NCBI RefSeq assembly: GCF_002744715.1
Contig: NZ_KZ319370.1
Location: 310,001-374,000, forward strand
Direction of reading: 5' to 3'
DNA from: Marinobacter profundi
GTDB lineage: Bacteria; Pseudomonadota; Gammaproteobacteria; Pseudomonadales; Oleiphilaceae
Length of the DNA: 64,000 bases
Positions 35,760-46,557 of the stretch are shown one piece after another. Position numbers and translations under genes: made by a program. Positions within the stretch are counted from its first letter, which is position 1. Each line of letters begins with the position of its first letter. Below the pieces are notes generated by a model, which worked only from the letters and a program-made list of their open reading frames with translations, had not been told where the DNA came from and made no database searches.

Positions 35760-36587
35760 ATGACAAATGAGAAAGCCAGGAAACCGGAGCTGAAAGTGGC
35801 ATCCGGTGACGGCGTTCCGGTAAAACCGGAAAAAGACCGCAAGTTTGTGGAAGCCCTGTCCCGGGGGCTGGATGTGCTGCGGGCGTTCAGTCAGGGCTCG
35901 GTGATTCTCGGTAACCAGGACATTGCGCGCCTGACCGGGCTGCCGAAACCGACGGTTTCGCGGATGACCTATACCCTGACCAAGCTCGGTTACCTGAGCT
36001 ATAACCCGGTGCTGGAAAAATACCAGCTCAGCTCCGGAGTGCTGGCACTGGGTTACGCCTATGTCTCCAACCTGAAAGTGCGCCAGCTCGCCAAGCCCTA
36101 CATGGACGAGTTTGCCCGCCAGACCAATATGTCGGTGGGGCTGACCTGCCGGGACCGGTTGCACATGATCTATGTGGAAAACCGGTTGCCGCCGGAAGCC
36201 TCCCTGCTGCGCATGGACATCGGCCTGAAGCTGCCGATGGCGACCACCGCGGCGGGGCGTGCCTACTATTGTGCGGTCACCGATTCCGCGCGCAAGCTGC
36301 TGGACGATGCCATGTCTGAGAAGTACGGCCCCGAGGTGTGGCCGGAAAAGAAGGCCGGCCTGGAGCGTGCGATGGAAGATTTCCAGCAGCACGGCTTCTG
36401 CCTGTCACTGGGCGAGTGGGACCGCAATATCAACACCGCCGGTGTTCCGGTGCGCCTGCAGGATGGCACTATCATGGCACTGACCTGTGCCGCACCGTCC
36501 TACCTGGTGTCTGCGGAAAAGCTGCGGGAGTCCATTGCGCACCAGCTCGCGATCCTCGCCAGCGATATCGAATCCCTCGGGGTCTGA
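35760..36587 (+). CDS. IclR family transcriptional regulator
   Basis: 275 residues from ATG 35760, with GGAGG 9 bases upstream; the longer frame has no ribosome site. A winged helix (about 28-90) contains the recognition region DIARLTGLPKPTVSRM, and the IclR effector domain follows (105-270), with EKKAGLERAMEDFQQHGFC. IclR proteins bind aromatic or carboxylic acids and usually control adjacent catabolic genes. It is divergent from ghrA and upstream of the beta-oxidation genes. A terminator follows. Confidence 0.92.
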   Translation: MTNEKARKPELKVASGDGVPVKPEKDRKFVEALSRGLDVLRAFSQGSVILGNQDIARLTGLPKPTVSRMTYTLTKLGYLSYNPVLEKYQLSSGVLALGYAYVSNLKVRQLAKPYMDEFARQTNMSVGLTCRDRLHMIYVENRLPPEASLLRMDIGLKLPMATTAAGRAYYCAVTDSARKLLDDAMSEKYGPEVWPEKKAGLERAMEDFQQHGFCLSLGEWDRNINTAGVPVRLQDGTIMALTCAAPSYLVSAEKLRESIAHQLAILASDIESLGV

Positions 36588-36640
36588 TACCGCAACCGGC
36601 TGATGGCGTGGCCGCCTTCAGCAACCGGTACTAATCTGAA

Positions 36641-36672
36641 AGCCGCAGGACCTGGTCCTGCGGCTTTTTTTT
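36641..36672 (+). terminator. Rho-independent terminator after the IclR gene
   Basis: AGCCGCAGGA (36641-36650), a 5-base loop, TCCTGCGGCT (36656-36665) and a run of Ts. It separates the regulator from the beta-oxidation genes. Confidence 0.93.
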
Positions 36673-36777
36673 GTTCAGTGCTTTTAATCGGTGGTTGAAA
36701 CCTGTCTGAAACTTGTATTAAATCGTTATCTTGTTTCGCTTGATAAAACTACATTCCATACAGAGCGAGGAGAGATT

Positions 36778-38871
36778 ATGTCTGAGGTCGTAACTTACAA
36801 CCGTGACGGCAGTATTGGTGTGATTACCGTCAATTATCCACCGGTCAATGCCCTTAGCCACGCTGTCCGTTCCGGCCTGCTGGCAGCCCTGGAGCAGGGT
36901 GAGCAGGATGCTGATGCCAAGGTCCTGTTGGTGGTGTGCGAAGGCCGCACGTTTATTGCCGGTGCTGATATCCGCGAATTCGGCAAGCCGATGCAGGAAC
37001 CGGGTCTGCCCTCGGTGATTAACCGCATAGAAGATGCCAGCAAACCGGTGGTGGCGGCGATCCACGGCACCGCTCTCGGTGGCGGGCTGGAAGTGGCGCT
37101 CGGCTGCCATTACCGGGTGGCGCTGGCCAGTGCCAAAGTGGGCCTGCCGGAGGTCAAGCTGGGCCTGCTGCCCGGTGCCGGCGGTACCCAGCGTCTGCCG
37201 CGGTTGGCCGGCGCCCAGAAAGCCCTGGAGATGATCACCACCGGGGACTTTGTTGCCGCCGGAGAGGCGCTGGCGCTGGGTATCCTCGATGCGGTGGAAG
37301 ACGGCTCTGACATCCGCGCGGTCGGCCTCGCCTTCGCGCAGCAGATTGCCGACGCCGGTAAGCCGGTGCGCAAGGTGCGTGAGCTGACCGACAAGATTGA
37401 TGCCGACAAAGGCAGCGATGTCTTTGAGCGGTTCCGCGCCGGCCTGCAACAGAAAGCCCGCGGCCTGTTCGCGCCGTTCAAGTGCCTCGACGCTGTCGAA
37501 GCCGCCTTCAACCTGCCATTTTTCGACGGCCTGAAGCGCGAGCGCGAGCTGTTTATGGAGTGCATGGCGTCACCCCAGCGCGCCGGCCTGATCCATGCCT
37601 TCTTTGCCGAGCGCGAGGCCTCCAAGGTCAAGGGCCTGGCCAAGGATACCCCGGTTCGTGACGTCCGCAGCGTAGGCATCATCGGTGCCGGTACCATGGG
37701 TGGCGGCATCGCCATGAACTTCGCCAATGTCGGTATTCCGGTCATCCTGCTGGAGGTCAAGCAGGACGCCCTCGACAAGGGTCTCGCCATCATCCGTCGC
37801 AATTACGAGAACAGCGCAAAGAAGGGCAAACTGACCCAGGCCCAGGTGGAAGAGCGTATGGCGCTGATCACGCCAAGCCTGGCCTACGAGGATTTCAGTC
37901 AGGTCGACCTGGTGATCGAGGCGGTGTTCGAGAACATGGCGATCAAGAAAGAGATCTTCGCCCGTCTGGACGAGGTCTGTAAGCCCGGCGCTATCCTGGC
38001 CTCCAACACCTCCACCCTGGACATCGACGAGATCGCCTCGGCGACCACCCGTCCGCAGGATGTGGTGGGAATGCATTTCTTCAGCCCTGCCAACGTGATG
38101 AAACTGCTGGAAAATGTCCGTGGCAGTCAGACCTCCGATGAGGTCAAGGCGACGGTGATGGACGTGGCGAAGAAAATCCGCAAGGTGGGTGTGCTGGTGG
38201 GCAACTGCTACGGCTTTGTCGGCAACCGCATGCTGCACCAGCGTGGTGCTGAGGCGATGGCGCTGGTCAACGAAGGGGCGACACCGCAGCAGGTGGACAA
38301 GGTGCTGACCGACCTGGGGTATCCCATGGGCCAGTTTGCCATGTCGGACCTGGCCGGCATCGATGTTGGCTACCGCATCCGCGAGGAGCGCCGCAAGGCC
38401 GGGGAGAATGTCCCGGCATCCTGGATGGACAAGCTGGCCGAACAGGGCCGCCTGGGCCAGAAGACCCAGGCCGGTGTCTACAAATACGAAGAAGGCAGCC
38501 GCAAGCCGATTCCCGACCTGGAGGTGGAGCAGCTGATTGCCGCCTTCCGCCAGGAGCAGGGCATCACCCCGCGGGAAATTACCGACCAGGAAATCCTTGA
38601 GCGCTGCATGTACGTGATGATCAACGAGGGCGCCAAAATCCTCGAAGAAGGCATCGCCGACCGTTCCCTCGACATCGACGTGGTGTGGATCTTTGGCTAT
38701 GGCTTCCCGGCCTACCGTGGTGGCCCGATGTTCTGGGCGGACCAGATCGGCCTGGCCAGCATCCTCGACACCGTGAAGCGGTTCCACGACACCCTCGGTG
38801 GTGAGCAGTGGAAACCTGCAGCACTGCTGGAGCAGCTGGTCCGCGAAGGCCGGAAGTTCGGCGACCTGTAA
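36778..38871 (+). CDS. Bifunctional enoyl-CoA hydratase / 3-hydroxyacyl-CoA dehydrogenase (FadB/FadJ-like)
   Basis: 697 residues from ATG 36778, with GAGGAGAG upstream; the longer frame is not supported. The hydratase domain (1-190) has the oxyanion loop HGTALGGGLEVALG and catalytic Glu residues around LPEVKLGLLPGAGG. The dehydrogenase domain (about 300 onward) starts VGIIGAGTMGGGIA, and FFSPANVMKLLENV is its active-site His-like region (HFFSPA). It catalyses steps two and three of beta-oxidation. It is followed by a thiolase and acyl-CoA dehydrogenase, giving a full cycle. Confidence 0.94.
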   Translation: MSEVVTYNRDGSIGVITVNYPPVNALSHAVRSGLLAALEQGEQDADAKVLLVVCEGRTFIAGADIREFGKPMQEPGLPSVINRIEDASKPVVAAIHGTALGGGLEVALGCHYRVALASAKVGLPEVKLGLLPGAGGTQRLPRLAGAQKALEMITTGDFVAAGEALALGILDAVEDGSDIRAVGLAFAQQIADAGKPVRKVRELTDKIDADKGSDVFERFRAGLQQKARGLFAPFKCLDAVEAAFNLPFFDGLKRERELFMECMASPQRAGLIHAFFAEREASKVKGLAKDTPVRDVRSVGIIGAGTMGGGIAMNFANVGIPVILLEVKQDALDKGLAIIRRNYENSAKKGKLTQAQVEERMALITPSLAYEDFSQVDLVIEAVFENMAIKKEIFARLDEVCKPGAILASNTSTLDIDEIASATTRPQDVVGMHFFSPANVMKLLENVRGSQTSDEVKATVMDVAKKIRKVGVLVGNCYGFVGNRMLHQRGAEAMALVNEGATPQQVDKVLTDLGYPMGQFAMSDLAGIDVGYRIREERRKAGENVPASWMDKLAEQGRLGQKTQAGVYKYEEGSRKPIPDLEVEQLIAAFRQEQGITPREITDQEILERCMYVMINEGAKILEEGIADRSLDIDVVWIFGYGFPAYRGGPMFWADQIGLASILDTVKRFHDTLGGEQWKPAALLEQLVREGRKFGDL

Positions 38872-38882
38872 TCCGGGTCCGC

Positions 38883-38907
38883 GGGGACAGACCCGAGGTC
38901 AGTCCCC
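38883..38907. repeat. GGGGACAGACC palindrome, copy 1
   Basis: GGGGACAGACC-CGA-GGTCAGTCCCC: an 11+3+11 dyad with one mismatched pair. It is one of a tandem pair between the hydratase/dehydrogenase and thiolase genes. Copies at 53082 and 31504 show that this is an interspersed family in the genome. Confidence 0.75.
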
Positions 38908-38926
38908 GAAGATCGAGCCTTGTACA

Positions 38927-38951
38927 GGGGACAGACCCGAGGTCTGTCCCC
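38927..38951. repeat. GGGGACAGACC palindrome, copy 2 (perfect)
   Basis: GGGGACAGACC-CGA-GGTCTGTCCCC: a perfect 11+3+11 palindrome, 19 bases after copy 1 and in the same orientation. The paired arrangement is like REP/BIME elements moved by RAYT-type transposases (family knowledge). Confidence 0.8.
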
Positions 38952-39010
38952 GTCACCCCTGATTTCCCGGGCAGGCCAGCGGCTTGCCCCTTGCCAAGAA
39001 GGACACTGTT

Positions 39011-40195
39011 ATGTCTGATGCCGTTATCGTTTCCACCGCCCGTACCGGCCTCGGTAAATCCTACCGCGGCGCCCTGAACAACACCCACAGCGTCGACATG
39101 GCCGGCCATGTGATCCGTCACGCGGTCGAGCGTGCCGGCATTGATCCCGGCGTTGTTGAAGACGTCATCCTCGGCGCGACCTTCCACGAAGGCTGCCAGG
39201 GCAAGAACATGGCCCGTCTCGCGGCGATTCGTGGTGGCCTGCCGGTGACCACCGCCGGTATGTCCATCAACCGGTTCTGCAGCTCCGGCCTGCAGTCCAT
39301 CGCCATCGCCGCCCAGCGGGTCGTGGCGGAGAAGATCCCCGCCATCGTTGCCGGTGGTGTGGAGTCCATCTCCCTGTGCCAGAACGACAAGATCAACCAG
39401 TACCGGGCCAGCAACGAGTGGCTGATGAAGCACAAGCCCGAGCTCTACCTGTCGATGATCGAGACCGCCGACATCGTCGCCCAGCGCTATAACGTCAGCC
39501 GCGAGTCCCAGGACGAGTACGCCCTGGCCTCCCAGCTGCGCACTGCCGCCGCCCAGCAGGCCGGCAAGTTCGACGACGAGATCGTGCCCTTCGATGCCAC
39601 CATGCTGGTGAAAGACAAGGCAACCGGTGAGGTGAGCGAACAGCAGGTCACCCTCAACCGTGACGAATGCAATCGCCCGAACACCACCCTTGAAGGCCTC
39701 GCCGGCCTGGAGCCGGTGCGGGGTGCCGACCAGTTCATCACCGCCGGTAATGCCAGCCAGCTGTCCGACGGTGCCTCGGTTTGCACCGTGGTGAACAGCA
39801 CCTACGCCGAGAAGCACAATCTCGAACCGATGGGTATTTTCCGCGGTTTCGCCGTCGCCGGCTGCGAGCCGGATGAAATGGGCATCGGCCCGGTGTTCGC
39901 CATTCCGCGGCTGCTGGAGCGTACCGGCCTGACCATGGATGACATCGATCTGTGGGAACTGAACGAGGCCTTTGCCTCCCAGGTGGTGTACTGCCGTGAC
40001 CGTCTCGGCATCCCCATGGACAAGCTGAACGTCAACGGCGGTTCCATTGCCATTGGCCACCCCTACGGTGTCACCGGCTCGCGGCTGACCGGGCACGCGC
40101 TGATCGAAGGCAAGCGCCGTGGTGCGAAGTACGTTGTCGTCACCATGTGCATCGGTGGTGGCCAGGGCGCCGCCGGCCTGTTCGAAGTGGTGTGA
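39011..40195 (+). CDS. Thiolase (acetyl-CoA acyltransferase)
   Basis: 394 residues from ATG 39011; GAAGGA lies about 8 bases upstream. The nucleophile Cys90 is in NRFCSSGLQ, the His in [12 protein letters not shown], and the second Cys in [13 protein letters not shown]. It cleaves 3-ketoacyl-CoA to acetyl-CoA in beta-oxidation. It lies between the hydratase/dehydrogenase gene and an acyl-CoA dehydrogenase that starts 5 bases after its stop. Confidence 0.94.
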   Translation: MSDAVIVSTARTGLGKSYRGALNNTHSVDMAGHVIRHAVERAGIDPGVVEDVILGATFHEGCQGKNMARLAAIRGGLPVTTAGMSINRFCSSGLQSIAIAAQRVVAEKIPAIVAGGVESISLCQNDKINQYRASNEWLMKHKPELYLSMIETADIVAQRYNVSRESQDEYALASQLRTAAAQQAGKFDDEIVPFDATMLVKDKATGEVSEQQVTLNRDECNRPNTTLEGLAGLEPVRGADQFITAGNASQLSDGASVCTVVNSTYAEKHNLEPMGIFRGFAVAGCEPDEMGIGPVFAIPRLLERTGLTMDDIDLWELNEAFASQVVYCRDRLGIPMDKLNVNGGSIAIGHPYGVTGSRLTGHALIEGKRRGAKYVVVTMCIGGGQGAAGLFEVV

Positions 40196-40199
40196 AGCC

Positions 40200-41999
40200 A
40201 TGCAGAAGATCATCAACCCCCAGGACCTGGCGTTTCAGCTCTTTGAGCTTCACGAGGTCGAACAGGCGCTGGGTTACCCGCGCTATGCCGAGCATAACCG
40301 GGAAACCCTGCAGGCGGCGCTGGACCTTGCCCTGAAAGTGGCCGCCGAGGAATTCGCCACCCACGCCCGGCTGGTTGACGAGGAAGAGCCGCGCTTCGAG
40401 GACGGTCGGGTGGTGATGCGGCCGGAGGTGCGGCAGGCACTGGATGTTCTGCGGGACACCGGCCTGATGGCGGCCGGCCAGGACTTTGAACGCGGCGGCA
40501 TGCAACTGCCGGCCGCGGTGGCCCAGATGTGTGTGGGGTTGCTCAAGGGTGCCAACGTCGGCACCCAGGGCTACGCCGGCCTGACCATTGCTGCCGCCAA
40601 CCTGATCATGGCCCAGGGCAATGAATACCAGCAGAAGAAATACGCCGAGCCGATGATGGCCGGCCGATTCTTCGGAACCATGTGCCTGACCGAGCCCCAT
40701 GCCGGTTCGTCGCTGGGTGACCTGCGCACCCGTGCCGAGCCCCGGGAAGACGGCAGCTATCGCCTGTTCGGCAACAAGATCTTCATCTCGGCCGGTGACC
40801 ACGAGCTGAGCGACAACATCATTCACATGGTGCTGGCCCGTCTGCCGGATGCCCCGCCGGGGGTAAAAGGGATTTCGCTGTTCATCGTGCCGAAGATCCT
40901 GGTCAATGACGACGGCAGCCTCGGTGCCCGCAATGACGTGGCCCTGGCCGGCCTGATCCACAAGATGGGGTACCGGGGTACCACCTCCACCATGCTCAAT
41001 TTCGGTGAGCAGGACGGTGCCGTGGGTTACCTGGTAGGCGAAGCCAACCATGGCCTCGCCGCCATGTTCCACATGATGAACGAAGCCCGCATCGGTGTTG
41101 GCCTGGGTTCGGTGATGCTCGGGTACACCGGCTATCTCCACGCCCTGGAGTACGCCCGCGAGCGCAAGCAGGGTCGCCCGGTGGGCGAGAAAGACCCGCT
41201 GACCCCGCAGGTGCCGCTGATCCGCCACGCCGACATCCGCCGCATGCTGCTGACCCAGAAAGCCTACGTCGAAGGTGGCCTGGCGCTGTGCCTGCAGGGC
41301 GCCATGCTGGTGGACGAAAAGAAACACGCCGCCAGCGAAGACCAGCGCCAGCTTGCCGCCGGCCTGCTGGATCTGCTCACCCCGGTCATCAAGTCCTGGC
41401 CATCCCAGTTCTGCCTGGAAGCCAACAGCCTGGCGATCCAGGTGCACGGTGGCTACGGTTATACCCGGGAATACCCGGTCGAGCAGTTCTACCGCGACAA
41501 CCGCCTCAACCCGATCCACGAAGGCACCCACGGCATCCAGGGCGTCGACCTGCTGGGCCGCAAGGTCTCCCTGGCCGGTGGCCGGTTCTACCGGGAACTG
41601 CTGGACCGCATCGCCGCCACCATCGGCGAAGCCCGTGGCATCGACCGGCTGACAGCCAGCGCCGACCATCTGGAGCGGGCCGTCCGCGCCCTTGCGGAGG
41701 CGACCACGACCCTCAATGCCGAGAAAGCGGCGGGCAAGGTGGAGCAAGCCCTGGCCAACGCTTCGCTCTATCTGGAAGCCTTCGGCCATACCGTCGTTGG
41801 CTGGCTCTGGCTGCGACAGGCAATCAAGGCCAATGCCGGTTTGCAGGGCAACGGCGGGCAGACAGCGGAATTCTACGAGGGTAAGGTAAAAGCCTGCGAG
41901 TACTTTGCCAGGTATGAATTGCCAAAGGTGGTCACCCTGGCCGGGTTGCTGAATGCGGTCGATACCACCGCCCTGGGCATGACCGACGCAGAGTTCTGA
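40200..41999 (+). CDS. Acyl-CoA dehydrogenase, long (about 600-residue) type
   Basis: 599 residues from ATG 40200, four bases after the thiolase stop. The length exceeds the classical 380-400 because of an N-terminal extension (1-50) and a C-terminal domain (about 470-599), as in FadE5/DmdC-like proteins. The catalytic Glu is in HEGTHGIQGVDLLG; MCLTEPHAGSSLGDL binds FAD. It carries out the first beta-oxidation step. Cotranscription with thiolase is very likely. Confidence 0.93.
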   Translation: MQKIINPQDLAFQLFELHEVEQALGYPRYAEHNRETLQAALDLALKVAAEEFATHARLVDEEEPRFEDGRVVMRPEVRQALDVLRDTGLMAAGQDFERGGMQLPAAVAQMCVGLLKGANVGTQGYAGLTIAAANLIMAQGNEYQQKKYAEPMMAGRFFGTMCLTEPHAGSSLGDLRTRAEPREDGSYRLFGNKIFISAGDHELSDNIIHMVLARLPDAPPGVKGISLFIVPKILVNDDGSLGARNDVALAGLIHKMGYRGTTSTMLNFGEQDGAVGYLVGEANHGLAAMFHMMNEARIGVGLGSVMLGYTGYLHALEYARERKQGRPVGEKDPLTPQVPLIRHADIRRMLLTQKAYVEGGLALCLQGAMLVDEKKHAASEDQRQLAAGLLDLLTPVIKSWPSQFCLEANSLAIQVHGGYGYTREYPVEQFYRDNRLNPIHEGTHGIQGVDLLGRKVSLAGGRFYRELLDRIAATIGEARGIDRLTASADHLERAVRALAEATTTLNAEKAAGKVEQALANASLYLEAFGHTVVGWLWLRQAIKANAGLQGNGGQTAEFYEGKVKACEYFARYELPKVVTLAGLLNAVDTTALGMTDAEF

Positions 42000-42099
42000 G
42001 TAATCCGGAGGCATTCTGAAGCTGCAAGCCGGGCCAACTCCCTGGTCTGCAGGCTGCCGACTCCAGCCACTAACGACAAGAACCAAGGAGCAAAACCCG

Positions 42100-43206
42100 A
42101 TGGACAGAAAAGCCAAAGCCGTTGTCTGCCGCGAATGGGGTCAGCCCGTTCAGGTTGAAACCATCACCGTGGAAGGCCCCAAGCGGGACGAAATCACCCT
42201 CCGGATCGGCGCCTGCGGCGTCTGTCACAGCGACCTCTCCGCCACCACCGGCAAGATCCCCTACCCGCCACCCCTGGTCCTGGGCCACGAAGCCGCCGGT
42301 GTTGTGGTGGAAGTGGGCGAAGGCGTGACCGCCTTCAAGGAAGGGGACCACGTAGTCAGCTCCTTCATCTCCATGTGCGGCAAATGCCGACAGTGCGTTC
42401 GTGGCCGGCCGGTGCTGTGCGAGAACGCCCGCAACGCCATGTTCACCCTGCCGGATGGCACGGTACGAACCAAAGACGCCAATGGTGAACCCCTCAACGT
42501 GTTCGGCGCCTGCGGGGTGATGGCCGAATACGCCACCATGCACGTGGACAACTGCGTCAAGGTGGACGACACCGTGCCCATGCAGAACGCCGCCCTGGTG
42601 GGCTGTGCCGTGATGACCGGCGTTGGTGCCGTATTCAATACCGCGAAGGTGGAGCCGGGTTCCCGTACTGCGGTCTTCGGTATCGGTGGCGTCGGCCTCA
42701 ACGCGATACAGGGCTGCGCCACCGCCGGCGCCGAAATGATCGTTGCGGTGGACAGCAACCCCGGCAAACTGGAAATGGCGAAACAGTTTGGCGCCACCCA
42801 TACCATCAATATCAACGAGGTGGACGACGCCGCCAAAGCGGTGAAGAAACTGACCGGTGGGGTTGATTACGCGTTCGAATGCGTGGGTGCCGGAGCGGTG
42901 GTCGAGCAGGCCTACAAATCCCTCGGTCGTGGCGGCACTGCCGTGGTTGTCGGCGTGGCCGACCCGAAGGACAAAACCGCCATCACAACCCTGACCCTGC
43001 CGGCGGACGAGCGGGTTCTGAAGGGCAGCTGGCTCGGTTCTGCCCGCCCCCAGCACGACTTCCCCCGTATTCTCGGCCTCTACAAGGCCGGTAAACTCAA
43101 GCTCGACGAACTGGTCACCCGCACCTACAGCATTGATGACGCTGCCCAGGCCTTTGATGATATGGTGGCCGGCAAGAACGCCCGTGGCGTGATTGTGTTT
43201 GACTGA
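42100..43206 (+). CDS. Zinc-dependent alcohol dehydrogenase
   Basis: 368 residues of the MDR family. Catalytic zinc ligands are Cys42 (GVCHSD) and GHE at 62-64; the structural zinc is held by Cys93, 96, 99 and 107. The NAD-binding motif GIGGVGLNAIQG lies near 190-205. It oxidises a primary alcohol to an aldehyde. AAGGAG precedes the ATG, and the aldehyde dehydrogenase follows after 15 bases, so alcohol is taken to acid by this pair. Confidence 0.93.
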   Translation: MDRKAKAVVCREWGQPVQVETITVEGPKRDEITLRIGACGVCHSDLSATTGKIPYPPPLVLGHEAAGVVVEVGEGVTAFKEGDHVVSSFISMCGKCRQCVRGRPVLCENARNAMFTLPDGTVRTKDANGEPLNVFGACGVMAEYATMHVDNCVKVDDTVPMQNAALVGCAVMTGVGAVFNTAKVEPGSRTAVFGIGGVGLNAIQGCATAGAEMIVAVDSNPGKLEMAKQFGATHTININEVDDAAKAVKKLTGGVDYAFECVGAGAVVEQAYKSLGRGGTAVVVGVADPKDKTAITTLTLPADERVLKGSWLGSARPQHDFPRILGLYKAGKLKLDELVTRTYSIDDAAQAFDDMVAGKNARGVIVFD

Positions 43207-43221
43207 TCAAGGAGCAGAGCT

Positions 43222-44637
43222 ATGAAGAATCTCAGCAAGAACTATATCAACGGTCAGTGGCAGGACTGGAGTGGTGACACCATCGATGTCCACGAGGCGG
43301 CGACCGGTGAGGTGATTGCCCGGGTGCCATCCTCCGGCCGGGCCGAGATGGAACAGGCCATTGCCGCTGCCGATGCGGCGTTTGCCGACTGGTCAGAGAG
43401 TTCCCTGGAAACCCGCATCAAGGTGCTGGAACAGCTCCATGCCGGCCTCAAGGAACGGGCCGGCGACATTGCCGAGGCGGTGTGCCGTGAAGTGGGTATG
43501 CCACTCAAACTGTCCGGCATCATTCAGGCCGGGCTGCCGGCCACGGTCACCAAGACCTACCTGAAGATGTTGCCGGACTATCCGTTCACCGAGCAGTCCG
43601 GTAACTCGGAAGTGCAGTACGCCCCGGTGGGTGTGGTCGGTTGCATCACGCCGTGGAACTATCCCCTGCACCAGGTCATCCTGAAGATTGTGCCGGCCCT
43701 GGCCGCCGGCTGCACGGTGGTGCTCAAGCCGTCGGAAATTGCGCCCCAGAGCGCGTACATCCTGGCCGAAATCCTCGATGCGACCGATTTGCCCAAAGGG
43801 GTGTTCAACCTGGTTTGCGGTCTCGGCCAGACGGTTGGCGATACCCTGATCAAACACCCGGCGGTACGGATGGTGTCGTTCACCGGTTCCACCCGCACCG
43901 GCCACCTGATTGCCCACGCCGCGGCCGATGACTTCAAGCGCATTGCCCTGGAGATGGGCGGCAAGTCGGCGTCGGTCATTCTGCCGGATGCCGACCTGGC
44001 GGCGGCGGTGAAGGGCACGGTCACCAACTGCCTGCAGAACTCGGGCCAGACCTGTACCGCACTGACCCGCATGCTGGTGCCTGCAGACCGCCACGACGAG
44101 GCCTGTGAACTGGCCGCTGCGGTGATGGCGAAGATGACCCTGGGCAATCCGCTGGACGAGGCCACCCGCCTTGGCCCATTGGCGTCGGCCCAGCAGCGTG
44201 ACAGGGTGGTGGAGTACATCCGGCTGGGTATCGAGGAGGGGGCCACGCTGGTCACTGGCGGCCCGGACGCACCGGAAGGCCTGGAGCAGGGCTATTTCGT
44301 GAAGCCGACGGTGTTCGGTCATGTCAAGCCGGATGCCCGTATCGCCCAGGAAGAGATTTTTGGCCCGGTGCTGTGCGTGATTCCCTACCGCGACGAAGCC
44401 GAAGCGGTCCGCATTGCCAACGGCACCGCCTATGGGCTGTCCGGGGCGGTATGGTCGGCCGATGCCGCGAAGGCAAAACAGGTGGCAGGCAAGCTGCGTA
44501 CCGGCCAGGTGTTCGTCAACGGTGGCGCGTTCAATCCGCTGGCGCCGTTCGGTGGTTTCGGCCATTCCGGCATCGGACGGGAGTTTGGCAAGTGGGGGCT
44601 GGAGGAGTTTCTGGAGGTGCGGTCGTTGCAGCTGTAA
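43222..44637 (+). CDS. NAD(P)-dependent aldehyde dehydrogenase
   Basis: 471 residues. The catalytic Cys278 is in QNSGQTCTA, the general-base Glu in EMGGKSA, and TPWNYPLHQ is the cofactor site. It oxidises an aldehyde to a carboxylic acid. The partner alcohol dehydrogenase is immediately upstream. A large inverted repeat follows the stop. Confidence 0.94.
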   Translation: MKNLSKNYINGQWQDWSGDTIDVHEAATGEVIARVPSSGRAEMEQAIAAADAAFADWSESSLETRIKVLEQLHAGLKERAGDIAEAVCREVGMPLKLSGIIQAGLPATVTKTYLKMLPDYPFTEQSGNSEVQYAPVGVVGCITPWNYPLHQVILKIVPALAAGCTVVLKPSEIAPQSAYILAEILDATDLPKGVFNLVCGLGQTVGDTLIKHPAVRMVSFTGSTRTGHLIAHAAADDFKRIALEMGGKSASVILPDADLAAAVKGTVTNCLQNSGQTCTALTRMLVPADRHDEACELAAAVMAKMTLGNPLDEATRLGPLASAQQRDRVVEYIRLGIEEGATLVTGGPDAPEGLEQGYFVKPTVFGHVKPDARIAQEEIFGPVLCVIPYRDEAEAVRIANGTAYGLSGAVWSADAAKAKQVAGKLRTGQVFVNGGAFNPLAPFGGFGHSGIGREFGKWGLEEFLEVRSLQL

Positions 44638-44685
44638 CGGAGCGAACCTGCCCGAGTGCCGTGATTGCCTGCCAGGCAAGCGGTG

Positions 44686-44777
44686 GGTCCGGGGCGAGGG
44701 CTCTTTTCTTCTGGGAAAAATAACTCGCTGCGCTCAGACATCTTTTTCCCGGCAGAAAAGAGCCCCCACCCCGGACC
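44686..44777. repeat. Long inverted repeat between convergent genes
   Basis: Arms of 35 bases (44686-44720 and 44743-44777) match at 31 positions, with a 22-base loop TAACTCGCTGCGCTCAGACA plus TC. It lies between the convergent aldehyde dehydrogenase and TetR genes. One arm ends in GGGAAAAA and the other begins TTTTTCCC, so T-rich tracts occur on both strands within the stem. It may be a bidirectional terminator or a dispersed extragenic element. Confidence 0.75.
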
Positions 44778-44803
44778 TCATGAATGTCGGTGGAGTGCCT
44801 CGT

Positions 44804-45382
44804 TCAGGCTTTGCCGCCCAGCAGGATGCGGACGGCGGTGCAGGCATCCTCCAGTTCTTCTTCCCGCGGTTCGCGGCCGCAGATAATGTCGCTGTACAGG
44901 CAGGATTCGGCGAGCCGCACCATGAAGTAGGACAGGCTATCGATGTTCATCGGGGGGTTGAGGTGGCCGGAGGCGACCTGGTCCCGCAGGGTCCGGGTGT
45001 TGGCTTCCACGGTGCGGCTGTGCAGGGTGGACTGGGATGAGGTGAGGATTTTCAGGGCGTATTCCGGGTCTTCATGCACGAAGCGCCGCAGCGGCTCGGA
45101 ATGGAGCAGGGTATAGTTGATGCGCCGATAGACGCCCACCACGAAGTCCACCCCCTCGCCGGGGGTTTCGGTAAGCGCCTGCAGGCGGACCGGTTCGTAG
45201 AGTGACCAGAGAATTTCGCCCATCAGCAGGTCCTTGTTGCCGACCCAGCGGAACAGGGTGGCCCGTCCGATGTTGAGTTCGGCCGCCAGCGACGCCAGGT
45301 GAATTCGCTCGCCCTTGAGCCACATCCGGCGTGCGCGGCGGAAGGCATCGGCAGGTGTGGCTTTTGTTATTTTAGTGGTCAC
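44804..45382 (-). CDS. TetR family transcriptional regulator (QsdR-like)
   Basis: 192 residues. The N-terminal helix-turn-helix (about 10-58) contains IHLASLAAELNIGRATLFRWVG. The ligand domain (60-192) resembles the QsdR group. It is divergent from the nitronate monooxygenase gene over 54 bases containing TTGGACCAA (45401-45409), a candidate operator. It probably represses that gene and perhaps itself. Confidence 0.88.
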   Translation of the reverse strand: MTTKITKATPADAFRRARRMWLKGERIHLASLAAELNIGRATLFRWVGNKDLLMGEILWSLYEPVRLQALTETPGEGVDFVVGVYRRINYTLLHSEPLRRFVHEDPEYALKILTSSQSTLHSRTVEANTRTLRDQVASGHLNPPMNIDSLSYFMVRLAESCLYSDIICGREPREEELEDACTAVRILLGGKA

Positions 45383-45415
45383 TGAAACCTCATTTTACTT
45401 TTGGACCAATTCTAA

Positions 45416-46411
<996 letters not shown>

Positions 46412-46430
46412 CCCGCCGCTGGCGTGATCA

Positions 46431-46451
46431 TTTCGTGATATTTCCGCGATA
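46431..46451 (+). promoter_or_regulatory. Direct-repeat candidate operator upstream of the Met-rich peptide gene
   Basis: TTTCGTGATA (46431-46440) is followed by TTTCCGCGATA (46441-46451): two half-sites with about one helical turn between them, as expected for an OmpR-family regulator. The octamer TTTCGTGA recurs upstream of msrAB at 49116-49123. Confidence 0.5.
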
Positions 46452-46557
46452 GACTCTTTATCCGGATGTGACGCTACCGTAAAGCTATGCTGCGAATCTT
46501 ATCCGTGTGGCGGGCTACTGGTGCCCGCACCCTTGATAACCACACGGAGAGATTACC

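Noticed and set aside
38621..42116. Long minus-strand frames of 531 and 658 codons opposite the beta-oxidation genes
   Set aside because: Antisense shadows of thiolase and acyl-CoA dehydrogenase, with His/Gln/Gly-rich composition typical of reversed high-GC codons.
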